Assembly: GCF_964340395.1 (NCBI RefSeq)
Contig: NC_135565.1
Coordinates: forward strand, 8,285,242-8,349,241
Source of the DNA: Glandiceps talaboti
Taxonomy: Eukaryota; Hemichordata; Enteropneusta; Spengelidae
Reading direction: 5' to 3'
Length of the DNA: 64,000 nucleotides
Shown: piece by piece, positions 38,040 to 53,545 of the stretch
Position numbering within the stretch: position 1 is the first letter of the stretch
How the letters are laid out: every line of letters starts with the position of its first letter
Program-made: the position numbers and the translations under genes
The notes under the pieces: generated by a model
Database searches by the model: none
Told to the model about the DNA's origin: nothing
The model's input: only the letters and a program-made list of their open reading frames with translations

Positions 38040-39971
38040 TAGATAGATAGAAGTAGTGGTACAGTGTTGTTCACCAAGAGTTTTAGCAGAGCGTGGCACC
38101 CTGCTATTCACATCTGGCATCCTCCTATTGACGCCAAGCGCCATGTTTTGATGTTTATTTACCAAACCGTCTAAGCACACAAATGCCCTAAAACAAATCG
38201 TTCGTTCACACCTTTTCCGAAGTAAAGTGACACATGGGTATTATCTGAAAATGAAGAAAAAAAAAATTATCAAATAAATTGTACAGAAATATATAGGTAT
38301 TTACTTTTGATATTCTTTTCCTTTAGATTTTCTTCAGTAGTGTTGTCTTCAATGTTGAGTCAATTGTGTTACCTGAGTAGAGAAGTGAAATACAGATTTA
38401 CATGGATTATTTATATCTATGGTGATCCAACAATGGTGTTTTCAGATCTATAAAGAAACATTTTTGGCTCTCTTAACCATCACTTTCCCTCTCCACAATC
38501 TTTGATAAAACCATCCAGTGAGAAAAAATTTCTTCACGACTCGGAGAATCATACATTTTGAAGAGACTGTAAGACTTGAAACTTACTATCTTCTTTATCT
38601 TCTGATAACTTTTTTTCGTGAGCTTCCTTCATGAATTCTGGTGATACAAGCTCCGGGTTATGAGCATGATCTGGAATACAAGCACAAACTGCTTGTTTTA
38701 TGAACTGAACAAGTCTTCCTACAAGACCCCCCCCCCCTCCAAGTACATTTGTACTTTACTTCTATGTGACAGAATGGAGACATGATTTAAAAGAACTTGG
38801 CTACAAATATGGCTGCCATTCAATAGAAATTACATTAGCACCAAAAACAATGTCTAATTCTTTTCTTCACATTACTTGTAAACATGATTTAAAAGAAATT
38901 GGCAATGTGTAAATAATGTGTGTGATAGGTAGGAATTAGCTGGATTTTGATAATTGGCCCTGAAGGTCATGGTCTCCAAACATAGCCTGAATCTGATAAT
39001 ATGGGGTAGACACTTGAATGAAGTGTCATGGGTATTGCAGTTTTTGAGTTATATGCAGTGTTTATTTTTAACTACAAATATTGCCACCTGAGAAATGATG
39101 TACTACACACAGACAGACGCATGCAGGCATGGACAAAAAAGGTGGGTGGAGCCCATTGGAATAGTCCCCCTTTGAGAGACTAATGATTGATTGTATCAGA
39201 ACATCAAGATTGCAAAATAAGAAACTTACTTGTCATCTTCTTTTAATAACACTCTATTCGCTAGCTTTCTTCATCATTCCTGGGTGTGATTGAAAAATAG
39301 GGTAAACACATTATCAGATAAACTGAATAGAAATAATATAGAGATACATACCTCTCATATTTTTTTCTTTTAATAAAGTTTCTTCAGCAGCATCCTTCTT
39401 CATCAATAATAACTCTATTGTGTTACCTGAGAGGAGAAGAGAAATACTGCATTCCATGGTTTATTTAAATGTATGGTGATCTAACAACGGGTTATTCAGA
39501 TATATAAATATACAAAAGATTTTGGGTCTCTCAACCATCATTTTCCCTCTACACAAGCCTCAATAAAACATGTACTGAGAAAACATTTTTTCATGACTGA
39601 CAAAAACATAAAATTTGAAAGGACTCAAAGATTTGAAACTTACTTATATGCTTCATCTTCTAATAACTTCATCAGCTTTTCCAGTTATCTGAAAAAATGA
39701 GGAAAAAACATTATTAAAAAATGAACAAAATTATATAGGTACTTGCCTTTGATATTTTTTCTTGAAATCTTTCAGCGGTAGAGTCCTTCTTCATTGTATC
39801 TGTGTAGAGAAAAAAAGAAAAAGAGATTTATATGGGTATTAACAAGTAAAGCCATTGCTTTAACCAAACAAGACTTACCTTCTTTATAAGACTGCAGATA
39901 ACCAGATTCGCTGCGCTGCATCTGTTCATCGAAAATAGCTTGCATAGTGGCTTGCAGTTTATAACTGACCA
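35951..39971 (-). pseudogene. Array of small exon-like blocks, possible multi-exon gene or decaying gene
   Basis: On the minus strand several short blocks have AG acceptors, GT (once GC) donors and charged, helix-like frames. The clearest are 39971-39879 (VSYKLQATMQAIFDEQMQRS...), 39799-39747 (TMKKDSTAERFQEKISK, GCAAGT donor), 39426-39352 (NTIELLLMKKDAAEETLLKE) and 38670-38587 (HAHNPELVSPEFMKEAHEKK...). The 39971 block joins the next in phase (KE, split D, TM). Related blocks near 38373-38303, 37820-37763, 37139-37072, 36893-36845 and 36022-35951 carry stops in the expected frame. Surrounding introns also recur: 37576-37890 matches 39078-39360 at about 1461-bp offset. I cannot match the protein to a family. 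It could be a rapidly evolving gene with lost exons, or a pseudogene. Confidence 0.45.
37979..38052. repeat. (TA)n microsatellite followed by (GATA)n
   Basis: About 28 TA dinucleotides at 37979-38036 followed by four GATA units. Self-complementary and likely to extrude a cruciform or to be length-variable. Confidence 0.97.
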
Positions 39972-40660
39972 CTATAGCAAGACATATTTACATGTAGAAC
40001 AGATAGAAAAATCATTCAAGATTTCTGTGAACCAATAAGGTTTTAGCAGTTTGCAACCAAGTAACACCCACCACGTGTTTGATCAGTTTACAAACTATAC
40101 GCAAATGTGCTCGCGTGGTAATCTGCAGGTTACATACGCTGATGACTGCTTGGCCAATGACCATCTGATTATCACGATTTGGTGGATGTCCAATCTTCAG
40201 TCCAGTATTCCTCTTCTAGCCAGTGTATGATAACTGACTTGGTGAACTTCAATTCCGAGAGATGTCTTCTGGAGTAATGACAGTAGTCTGGTACATGTGA
40301 TGTACTTTTAATAGTTATCACAGATTAGTCTGATTACTACCATTATCAAAGTAGTGGTATCCTTTGTTGTCATCTAGGGGAGGATATCCTCATAACATAC
40401 ATCTAGGGGTAACATGAGTTATTACACTTCCATGTTGTATACAACTCTTCATTTTAACTTTAGTTCAAACAGGTTGTAACCCAGTGGGCTGGTTCTTCTT
40501 GTCCTTTCAATCACCTTGATATTTTTCTTTTCACACATTTATAATATGTCCTATTTATCACTACTTCACTTTCTTTTATACAGGTTGCTGTGAATCTTCT
40601 ATATGTATTTGTTTTGCTCACACATCATTTATTGTGTCGTTTATGCCACTTCTCCTTTGT
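39972..40660. other. Non-coding spacer before the satellite
   Basis: No exon is recognisable. If the exon-like blocks to the left belong to a gene, its upstream exon would lie in this direction, because the block at 39971 begins with an acceptor rather than a start codon. Confidence 0.35.
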
Positions 40661-43600
40661 CCAGTGTTCTCGTCCTGTGTTGCCTATTAGCCTGTTTGTA
40701 AGGTTGACACTATGTCCGTTGCATATCAGTGTCCTGTTTATTTACATGTCCTTTTACATCGCCACGTTCTGTGTTTCGCACTATGACCTGCTTCCTTTTG
40801 TGTCCCTGCTAGTTTACCAGTTTTGCACTGTAGACTTGTCCTTTTATATTGCAATTGTCTCTGTTTTCAACGTGCCCTCTCACTTGCCACTTTCCTTGTT
40901 TCGCAGTGGCCCGTTTCATTTTGTGTCCACACTAGTGTGCCAGTTTCGCACTGTGAACAGTTTTTAAATGTCCTTTTACATCACAATTATCTCTGTTTTC
41001 AACATGTCCTCTCACTTGCCACTTTTTTTCGCACTGTGGCCTAATTCTTTTTATGTCCACACTAATGTGCCAGTTTCACACTGTGAACTGTTTTTAATGT
41101 CCTTTTATATCGGCATTGTCTGTTTTCAAAAAATCCTCTCACTTGCCACTTTTATTGTTTCACACTGTGGCCCGTTTCATTTTGTGTCCACACTAGTGTG
41201 CCAGTTTCGCACTGTGAACTGTTTTTTAATGTCCTTTTATATCGCAATTGTCTCTGTTTTCTACGTGTCCTCTCACTTGCCACTTTCCTTGTTTCGCACT
41301 ATGGCCTGTTTCATTTTGTGTCCACACTAATGTGCCAGTTTCGCACTGTGAACTGTTTTTAATGTCCTTTTATATCGCCATTGTCTGTTTTCAACGTGTC
41401 CTCTCACTTGCCAGTGCCACTTTTTTTTCGCGCACTTTGGCCAGTTTTATTTTGTGTCCACACTAATGTGCCAGTTTCGCACTGTGAACTGTTTTTTAAT
41501 GTCCTTTTATATCACAATTGTCTCTGTTTTCAACATGTCCTCTCGCTTGCCACTTTTTTTTTCGTTCTGTGGCCCGTTTCATTTTGTGTCCACACTAGTG
41601 TGCCAGTTTCGCACTGTGAACTGTTTTTTAATGTCCTTTTATATCGCAATTGTCTCTGTTTTCTACGTGTCCTCTCACTTGCCACTTTCCTTGTTTCGCA
41701 CTATGGCCTGTTTCATTTTGTGTCCACACTTATGTGCCAGTTTCGCACTGTGAACTGTTTTTAATGTCCTTTTATATCGCCATTGTCTGTTTTCAACGTG
41801 TCCTCTCACTTGCCAGTGCCACTTTTTTTTCGCGCACTATGGCCAGTTTTATTTTGTGTCCACACTAATGTGCCAGTTTCGCACTGTGAACTGTTTTTTA
41901 ATGTCCTTTTATATCACAATTGTCTCTGTTTTCAACATGTCCTCTCGCTTGCCACTTTTTTTTTCGTTCTGTGGCCCGTTTCATTTTATGTCCACACTAA
42001 TGTGCCAGTTTCGCACTGTGAACTGTTTTAATGTCCTTTTATATCGCCATTGTCTCTGTTTTCAATGTGTCCTCTCACTTGCCAGTGCCACTTTCCTTGT
42101 TTCGCACTATCGCCCGTTTCATTTTGTGTCCACACTAATGTGCCAGTTTCGCACTGTGAACTGTTTTTTAATGTCCTTTTATATCGCAATTGTATGTGTT
42201 TTCAACGTGTCCTCTCACTTGCCACTTTCCTTGTTTCGCACTATGGCCTGTTTCATTTTAATGTCCTTTTATATCGCCATTGTCTGTTTTCAACGTGTCC
42301 TCTCACTTGCCACTTTTCTTGTTTCGCACTATGGCCAGTTTTATTTTGTGTCCACACTAATGTGCCAGTTTCGCACTGTGAACTGTTTTTTAATGTCCTT
42401 TTATATCACAATTGTCTCTGTTTTCAACATGTCCTCTCGCTTGCCACTTTTTTTTTCGTACTGTGGCCCGTTTCATTTTGTGTCAACACTAATGTGCCAG
42501 TTTCGCACTGTAGACTTTTTTAATGTCCTTTTATATCACCATTGTCTGTTTTCAACGTGTCCTCTCACTTGCAACTTTTCTTGTTTCGCACTATGGCCTG
42601 TTTTATTTTGTGTCCACACTAATGTGCCAGTTTCGCACTGTGAACTGTTTTTAATGTCCTTTTATATCGCCATTGTCTGTTTTCAACGTGTCCTCTCACT
42701 TGCCACTTTTCTTGTTTCGCACTATGGCCAGTTTTATTTTGTGTCCACACTAATGTGCCAGTTTCGCACTGTGAACTGTTTTTTAATGTCCTTTTATATC
42801 ACAATTGTCTCTGTTTTCAACATGTCCTCTCGCTTGCCACTTTTTTTTTTCGTACTGTGGCCCGTTTCATTTTGTGTCCACACTAATGTGCCAGTTTCGC
42901 ACTGTTGACTTTTTTAATGTCCTTTTATATCGCCATTGTCTGTTTTCAACGTGTCCTCTCACTTGCCACTTTTTTTTTCGCGCACTATGGCCAGTTTTAT
43001 TTTGTGTCCACACTAATGTGCCAGTTTCGCACTGTGAACTGTTTTTTAATGTCCTTTTATATCACAATTGTCTCTGTTTTCAACATGTCCTCTCGCTTGC
43101 CACTTTTTTTTTTTCGTACTGTGGCCCGTTTCATTTTGTGTCCACACTAATGTGCCAGTTTCGCACTGTTGACTTTTTTAATGTCCTTTTATATCGCCAT
43201 TGTCTGTTTTCAACGTGTCCTCTCACTTGCCACTTTTTTTTCGCGCACTATGGCCAGTTTTATTTTGTGTCCACACTAATGTGCCAGTTTCGCACTGTGA
43301 ACTGTTTTTTAATGTCCTTTTATATCACAATTGTCTCTGTTTTCAACATGTCCTCTCGCTTGCCACTTTTTTTTTCGTACTGTGGCCCGTTTCATTTTGT
43401 GTCCACACTAATGTGCCAGTTTCGCACTGTAGACTTTTTTAATGTCCTTTTATATCGCCATTGTCTGTTTTCAACGTGTCCTCTCACTTGCCACTTTTTT
43501 TTCGCGCACTATGGCCAGTTTTATTTTGTGTCCACACTAATGTGCCAGTTTCGCACTGTGAACTGTTTTTTAATGTCCTTTTATATCACAATTGTCTCTG

Positions 43601-46600
43601 TTTTCAACATGTCCTCTCGCTTGCCACTTTTTTTTTCGTACTGTGGCCCGTTTCATTTTGTGTCCACACTAATGTGCCAGTTTCGCACTGTAGACTTTTT
43701 TAATGTCCTTTTATATCGCCATTGTCTGTTTTCAACGTGTCCTCTCACTTGCCACTTTTTTTTCGCGCACTATGGCCAGTTTTATTTTGTGTCCACACTA
43801 ATGTGCCAGTTTCGCACTGTGAACTGTTTTTTAATGTCCTTTTATATCACAATTGTCTCTGTTTTCAACATGTCCTCTCGCTTGCCTCTTTTTTTTTCGT
43901 ACTGTGGCCCGTTTCATTTTGTGTCCACACTAATGTGCCAGTTTCGCACTGTAGACTTTTTTAATGTCCTTTTATGTCGCCATTGTCTGTTTTCAACGTG
44001 TCCTCTCACTTGCCACTTTTTTTTCGCGCACTATGGCCAGTTTTATTTTGTGTCCACACTAATGTGCCAGTTTCGCACTGTGAACTGTTTTTTAATGTCC
44101 TTTTATATCACAATTGTCTCTGTTTTCAACATGTCCTCTCGCTTGCCACTTTTTTTTTTCGTACTGTGGCCCGTTTCATTTTGTGTCCACACTAATGTGC
44201 CAGTTTCGCACTGTAGACTTTTTTAATGTCCTTTTATATCGCCATTGTCTGTTTTCAACGTGTCCTCTCACTTGCCACTTTTCTTGTTTCGCACTATGGC
44301 CAGTTTTATTTTGTGTCCACACTAATGTGCCAGTTTCGCACTGTGAACTGTTTTTTAATGTCCTTTTATATCACAATTGTCTCTGTTTTCAACATGTCCT
44401 CTCGCTTGCCACTTTTTTTTTCGTACTGTGGCCCGTTTCATTTTGTGTCCACACTAATGTGCCAGTTTCGCACTGTAGACTTTTTTAATGTCCTTTTATA
44501 TCACCATTGTCTGTTTTCAACATGTCCTCTCACTTGCCACTTTTCTTGTTTCGCACTATGGCCAGTTTTATTTTGTGTCCACACTAATGTGCCAGTTTCG
44601 CTGTTTTTGAAAGTCCTTTTATATTACCACTTTCTCTGTTTTCAACGTGTCCTCTCACTTGTCACTGTTTTTGTTTTGCACTGTGGCCCGTTTCATTTTG
44701 TGTCCACACTAATGTGCCAGTTTCGCACTGTTGACTTTTTTAATGTCCTTTTATATCGCCATTGTCTGTTTTCAACGTGTCCTCTCACTTGCCACTTTTT
44801 TTTTCGCGCACTATGGCCAGTTTTATTTTGTGTCCACACTAATGTGCCAGTTTCGCACTGTGAACTGTTTTTTAATGTCCTTTTATATCACAATTGTCTC
44901 TGTTTTCAACATGTCCTCTCGCTTGCCACTTTTTTTTTTTCGTACTGTGGCCCGTTTCATTTTGTGTCCACACTAATGTGCCAGTTTCGCACTGTTGACT
45001 TTTTTAATGTCCTTTTATATCGCCATTGTCTGTTTTCAACGTGTCCTCTCACTTGCCACTTTTTTTTCGCGCACTATGGCCAGTTTTATTTTGTGTCCAC
45101 ACTAATGTGCCAGTTTCGCACTGTGAACTGTTTTTTAATGTCCTTTTATATCACAATTGTCTCTGTTTTCAACATGTCCTCTCGCTTGCCACTTTTTTTT
45201 TCGTACTGTGGCCCGTTTCATTTTGTGTCCACACTAATGTGCCAGTTTCGCACTGTAGACTTTTTTAATGTCCTTTTATATCGCCATTGTCTGTTTTCAA
45301 CGTGTCCTCTCACTTGCCACTTTTTTTTCGCGCACTATGGCCAGTTTTATTTTGTGTCCACACTAATGTGCCAGTTTCGCACTGTGAACTGTTTTTTAAT
45401 GTCCTTTTATATCACAATTGTCTCTGTTTTCAACATGTCCTCTCGCTTGCCACTTTTTTTTTCGTACTGTGGCCCGTTTCATTTTGTGTCCACACTAATG
45501 TGCCAGTTTCGCACTGTAGACTTTTTTAATGTCCTTTTATATCGCCATTGTCTGTTTTCAACGTGTCCTCTCACTTGCCACTTTTTTTTCGCGCACTATG
45601 GCCAGTTTTATTTTGTGTCCACACTAATGTGCCAGTTTCGCACTGTGAACTGTTTTTTAATGTCCTTTTATATCACAATTGTCTCTGTTTTCAACATGTC
45701 CTCTCGCTTGCCTCTTTTTTTTTCGTACTGTGGCCCGTTTCATTTTGTGTCCACACTAATGTGCCAGTTTCGCACTGTAGACTTTTTTAATGTCCTTTTA
45801 TGTCGCCATTGTCTGTTTTCAACGTGTCCTCTCACTTGCCACTTTTTTTTCGCGCACTATGGCCAGTTTTATTTTGTGTCCACACTAATGTGCCAGTTTC
45901 GCACTGTGAACTGTTTTTTAATGTCCTTTTATATCACAATTGTCTCTGTTTTCAACATGTCCTCTCGCTTGCCACTTTTTTTTTTCGTACTGTGGCCCGT
46001 TTCATTTTGTGTCCACACTAATGTGCCAGTTTCGCACTGTAGACTTTTTTAATGTCCTTTTATATCGCCATTGTCTGTTTTCAACGTGTCCTCTCACTTG
46101 CCACTTTTCTTGTTTCGCACTATGGCCAGTTTTATTTTGTGTCCACACTAATGTGCCAGTTTCGCACTGTGAACTGTTTTTTAATGTCCTTTTATATCAC
46201 AATTGTCTCTGTTTTCAACATGTCCTCTCGCTTGCCACTTTTTTTTTCGTACTGTGGCCCGTTTCATTTTGTGTCCACACTAATGTGCCAGTTTCGCACT
46301 GTAGACTTTTTTAATGTCCTTTTATATCACCATTGTCTGTTTTCAACATGTCCTCTCACTTGCCACTTTTCTTGTTTCGCACTATGGCCAGTTTTATTTT
46401 GTGTCCACACTAATGTGCCAGTTTCGCTGTTTTTGAAAGTCCTTTTATATTACCACTTTCTCTGTTTTCAACGTGTCCTCTCACTTGTCACTGTTTTTGT
46501 TTTGCACTGTGGCCCGTTTCATTTTATGTCCACACTAATGTGCCAGTTTCGCACTGTGAACTGTTTTTTAATGTCCTTTTTTATCGCCATTGTCTGCTTT

Positions 46601-47070
46601 CTACGTGTCCTCTCTCTTGCCACTTTTCTTGTTTCGCACTGTGGCACGTTTCATTTTGTGTCCACACTAATGTGCCAGTTTCGCACTGTGAACTGTTTTT
46701 TAATGTCCTTTTTATCGCCACTGTCTGTTTTCTATGTGTCCTCTCTCTTGCCACTTTTCTTGTTTCGCACTGTGGCACGTTTCATTTTGTGTCCACACTA
46801 ATGTGCCAGTTTCGCACTGTGAACTGTTTTTTAATGTCCTTTTTTATCGCCATTGTCTGTTTTCAACGTGTCCTCTCACTTGCCACTTTTCTTGTTTCGC
46901 ACCATGGCCAGTTTTATTTTGTGTCCACACTAATGTGCCAGTTTCGCACTGTGAACTGGTTTTTAGTGTCCTTTTATATCACAATTGTCTCTGTTTTAAC
47001 ATGTCCTCTCGCTTGCCACTTTTTTTCGCACTGTGGCCCATTTCATTTTGTGTCCACACTAGTGTACCAT
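40660..47070. repeat. 6.4-kb satellite with 130/261-bp dimeric unit
   Basis: Head-to-tail copies of a roughly 130-bp unit contain aatgtccttttatatcRc, tctgttttcaacRtgtcc, cttgccactttttttt, and tgtgtccacactaatgtgc followed by cagtttcgcactgt. Two subtypes alternate ('tcacaattgtctctg ... cgtactgtggcccg' and 'tcgccattgtctg ... gcgcactatggccag'), giving a 261-bp dimer best seen from 42.9 to 46.3 kb. The left edge (before about 40.9 kb) and right edge (after 46.5 kb) hold more diverged units. Because 261 = 3 x 87, long plus-strand frames (up to 608 codons) persist, often in more than one frame. Cys/Phe-rich, non-specific translations argue against a protein. Confidence 0.97.
42891..46542. repeat. 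1826-bp direct duplication inside the satellite
   Basis: The block beginning at about 42891 recurs at 44717 with a constant offset of 1826 bp over its whole length. Rare variants are shared at matched places: cttgcctctttt at about 43883 and 45709, ttatgtcgcc at about 43974 and 45800, and the odd unit gtttttgaaagtcctttt at about 44604 and 46430. The duplication ends at about 46530, where the copies diverge (tttatgtccac for tttgtgtccac). Confidence 0.93.
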
Positions 47071-47200
47071 ATGTCATCCATCTCAGGAGGATGAAGTTCA
47101 AAATCTCCATAGGCATTCACAGAGAAGATCCTTCGCATTAGGATGTTTATGATTCCAAATTTGTAGTAGGCACTAAAGCTACCATCTCTCTGTCCATCCC
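47071..47200 (-). other. Coding-like patch at the satellite edge
   Basis: The minus strand from about 47176 reads AYYKFGIINILMRRIF, then SVNAYGDFELHPPEMDDIWYT, and enters the satellite within a few codons. It is preceded by a possible acceptor (ttgctttag-type, at about 47180). At about 47370-47290 the same strand has EEQMKHLVSQALPSIQVL, then QDQVNELAAQNT. These may be a transposon remnant or exons of an unknown minus-strand gene. No family is recognised. Confidence 0.25.
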
Positions 47201-47932
47201 ATTGCAATGATGGACTTCCTTACCAAAAGTAGGTAATGGGTGGATGTTTTTATGTTCTTGTTGTGTTTTGGGCTGCAAGTTCATTAACCTGATCCTGTAA
47301 CACTTGAATACTTGGCAATGCTTGACTGACCAAATGTTTCATTTGCTCTTCTCCCTGTGTTTATTTTGTAAATTCCAAATCTTTGTTCTTCAAGGGCTGT
47401 CATCTTTGGGATGAAATTGAAATTTATATGTATTGGTGCATCTGACTATAGCTATGTCAATATGTAGGATGAACATCATTTTTTTTACCTTGTCTGACTA
47501 CCATCAGGCAGAACTTGGTTGTTGCTGATTATGTGTGGCGGAGTATACATATATATGGAGTTTGTGTTGTCTTCCATATACACGCTCTTCATATGTAGTC
47601 CATCCTGCCTGGGAAGTAGCAGCTTACATCAGATTATATAGTCATCAGCCACCTTTCCCCATTGAGGGTGTCCTCAAGGAAGACTCTATTAGCCATAGAG
47701 TGATGGCTTTTCAGTCACATATTAAAACCTGTTCATACAACATATCTGTATGCATAATCTGAAAGAAAGAAACAAAAATAAATGTCAGTGTTCTGACAAG
47801 GTTTAGTGGAGTCAATATCCCATAGGCTGCAACAATATGGGGACATTTTAACTCAGGATGGCGACAATCATCAGTTGCTAGGCAGCCATATTGGATTGTA
47901 TCATGACGAAAATTGATATGCACATGTATGTC
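47201..47932. other. Mostly non-coding spacer
   Basis: Apart from the weak minus-strand patch at about 47290-47370, nothing gene-like can be supported. Confidence 0.4.
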
Positions 47933-48860
47933 CAGGGGTCGAAATAATGGCCTTTTACTTGCCCCAGGCAAGTGGTTTCAAGGCTTGGGCAAGTTGTTTT
48001 GAAAAGTACTTGTCCCAAGGGGCAAGGAGAATTTCATATGATTATTGATCAGGGATGTGTTTTTGCCTGTGTTCATGCTGTACTTATCAGACACTGCACA
48101 TGTCTGCATAGGATTTTGGATACATTGTATAACCACAGTGCCAACAAGTCTGGAAAATTATAACATTGTAGCAATATTGAGAAGATATCTTTCTTGACTG
48201 ACCACTTTTCAAAACAATCTGGACCAGCTGTCCTTGACTTACTTTGTTTACTCTATCAAGAAAACATACCTGGAATGACCAGTGACTCATTGAATATTGT
48301 TCATCAATAGTAAATTACAGCATGATTTTTCAGGTTTTGGGTGTTTGAATCAACTGCAAATTTTACAACAGTCATTTTATTTGAAAATACTACTAGGAAA
48401 ATATAAACAAATCATACTGGGAGAAAAATAGTTGGTGTGGATGAGGAAGGAAAGAAAATATATTGACATCGTGGAAAAGGAAAGATTTTACATCAGTGTT
48501 GAAATAAATGTTAATTTTTATATTGATAGCTTATGAAAGTGTTGAAAACATTATTTTAACAACTACATTTTACAAGTGAACAAGAAATTGTATGCTATGC
48601 TATAGTAAGAATATTAATTAGGCCATGAAAATTAATATTATTTAGGACACCTGTTTATTGTGGAGAGAACTTTTCATTACCCACAGAAACTTTCAAAGTG
48701 ACATTTTTTGATAATAAACAAAAGAAAGCCCAATCAATCACAACAGTGTATTTGTAAGCCGCTATTTGGAATGGGCAAGCACTTTTTGATTTGGGCAAGT
48801 ACTTTTTGTTTTCTACTTGCCCAGTGGACAAGCGAAATTTTTTCATTATTTCGACCCCTG
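47933..48860. mobile_element. Non-autonomous hAT-like DNA transposon, 928 bp
   Basis: The ends are CAGGGGTCGAAATAATG at 47933 and its exact inverse CATTATTTCGACCCCTG ending at 48860. The bases atgtc abut both ends (47928-47932 and 48861-48865), a possible 5-bp target duplication; a clean 8-bp one is not seen. Subterminal copies of GGGCAAG / CTTGCCC cluster at both ends (47960-48030 and 48770-48830), like transposase-binding sites. The interior has no transposase frame. CAGGG-type ends are usual for the hAT superfamily, so the class is inferred. Confidence 0.85.
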
Positions 48861-51602
<2,742 letters not shown>

Positions 51603-51922
51603 CAATGGTCAAACAGTGACTGGCATAAACTGGTGCACATACATTTATTGTGTTTGGACCAAGTACAAGGTATAAATCTCTGTCGTCTACAATATCAGAT
51701 ACAAGGTATCACGTGATATTGTTTAGAGTATCCTGGCAATGAGTAATATTAACACAATGAGTATTAATCTTCATACTGAAGAGTAGAACAATTTGGATTA
51801 CTATTACGAAACCTTCGAGTTCACTTTTGCCCCAAAGTGTAATATATTAAGTGAAGCATTGATTGGACGAAACAGTCAAATACTTTACACGACATGTCCT
51901 GCAACTAGTGTGGAAGGTAAAT

Positions 51923-51985
51923 GCATGTATGTATGTATGTATGTATGTATGTATGTATGTATGTATGTATGTGTGTGTATATTTG
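51923..51985. repeat. (ATGT)n microsatellite
   Basis: About 12 atgt units followed by a short gt run. Confidence 0.97.
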
Positions 51986-52391
51986 CATAAATAGTAGTTA
52001 CATTATTTCAATAATCCAAAGACCTCATCAGCCTATATTTTGAGATTTTTAAAATACATTTTAGATTAGGTAAAAGCGTTTTTTTGAAATAAATAAGATA
52101 AAAAGCCTCTTGGCTGCATTCTTTCACTCGACTATTTGCCAATCACTCGTTCAGGTAATTATTTCACACAGAGAATACACTTCAGAAAAATATTACATTC
52201 AAATAAAGAAAAAAAAGTAGCGAGCTTGAAGACTGCAGTGTTCCCAGAATCCTTTGCGATTCAAAATGGCGACTTACATACGTAAAATGTGAAGAGCTTG
52301 GACTCGGCAAACGAATCTCATGTTTGCTTTGTTTAGCCCTTCATATGTTTATTTTTTTGCAATTTTAAGTTGAACGAGCGAAGGGACAACA

Positions 52392-53514
52392 ATGGAGAGT
52401 TCTGAAGAAAACACTGAGATGTTCTACCATCTCTTATATTCGACCACAACTCTGATGTTCGGTGGAGCGGTCCTTTTCAAATATTTCCGCAATGAACTTC
52501 GTTTGGGTGTAAGGAGTATATTAGCGTTAGTCGTCGTATTTGTTGCTGAACCAATCTGTCATTTTGCTGTTGGTGGAGACACTGGATTGGTTGTATTGAC
52601 TGTGTGGTATATAATTACGTATATAGCCTTACCAGCAAATCATTTAGATATTGGAGATCGTGCTATTCTGATAACAGGTAACGTTATTGAGTACTACTAG
52701 TCTACTGCTACTAGTGTATATACATGTATTCTAGTATTACAAAACGACACACTGTTATGGTTTTCATTCATTCATTCATTCTTTCGCTCGCTAGCTCGTT
52801 CACTTGTTCGTTCGTTCATCCATCCATCGATTCATTCATTCATTCATTCATTCATTCATTCATTCATTCATTCATTCATTCATTCAGTTCATTCATCTAC
52901 CCATCTTCAAATTCATTCATTCCATGTTCTGCCGGCCATCAATCCATCAATTCACCAACCCATCACTCACTCACTCACTCACTCACTCACTCACTCACTC
53001 ACTCACTCACTCACTCACTCACTCACTCACTCGCTCACTCACTCACTCACTCAGGGCTCGAAATTAACTTGATAGTCCCAGTGGGCTACATGTACCAATG
53101 TCAAAAATTGGTGTCCAAGGATGGTGACCAATAGTCTCATATTCCTGAACTGAAAACATAGCTCCTATATTTGAATTACATACATGTATGTGTGTTATGT
53201 ACATTGTGTGTTGTTAAACAGTAAATCTTCCATCCTTGCCACCATGCATAATAAGTGGTAGCCTAAGTGGGCCACCAGCTACAAATTATGGTAGCCTCAT
53301 GACAAGGATTGGTAGTCTGTGGACATGGGAGTGGGACTACTGTTAATTTCAAGCCCTGCTCACTCACTCACTCACTCACTCACTCACTCACTCATTCCTC
53401 CCATACCTCTGTAATAAACAAGGAATGAAACCAATACAATTCAAATCAAACATAACACCTGTGGGGTCCGTGAGACGAATCGCCCCCAACTGTTCGAGCC
53501 ATTACTCAAGGAGC

Positions 53515-53545
<31 letters not shown>

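Noticed and set aside
41856-46801. Plus-strand open frames of 350, 473, 608 and 249 codons
   Set aside because: They lie wholly in the 261-bp satellite, start at any repeat ATG, exist in more than one frame and have repetitive Cys/Phe-rich translations. The open frames follow from a period divisible by three.
52724-53134. Ser/His-rich open frames
   Set aside because: Produced by the ATTC and CACT microsatellites.
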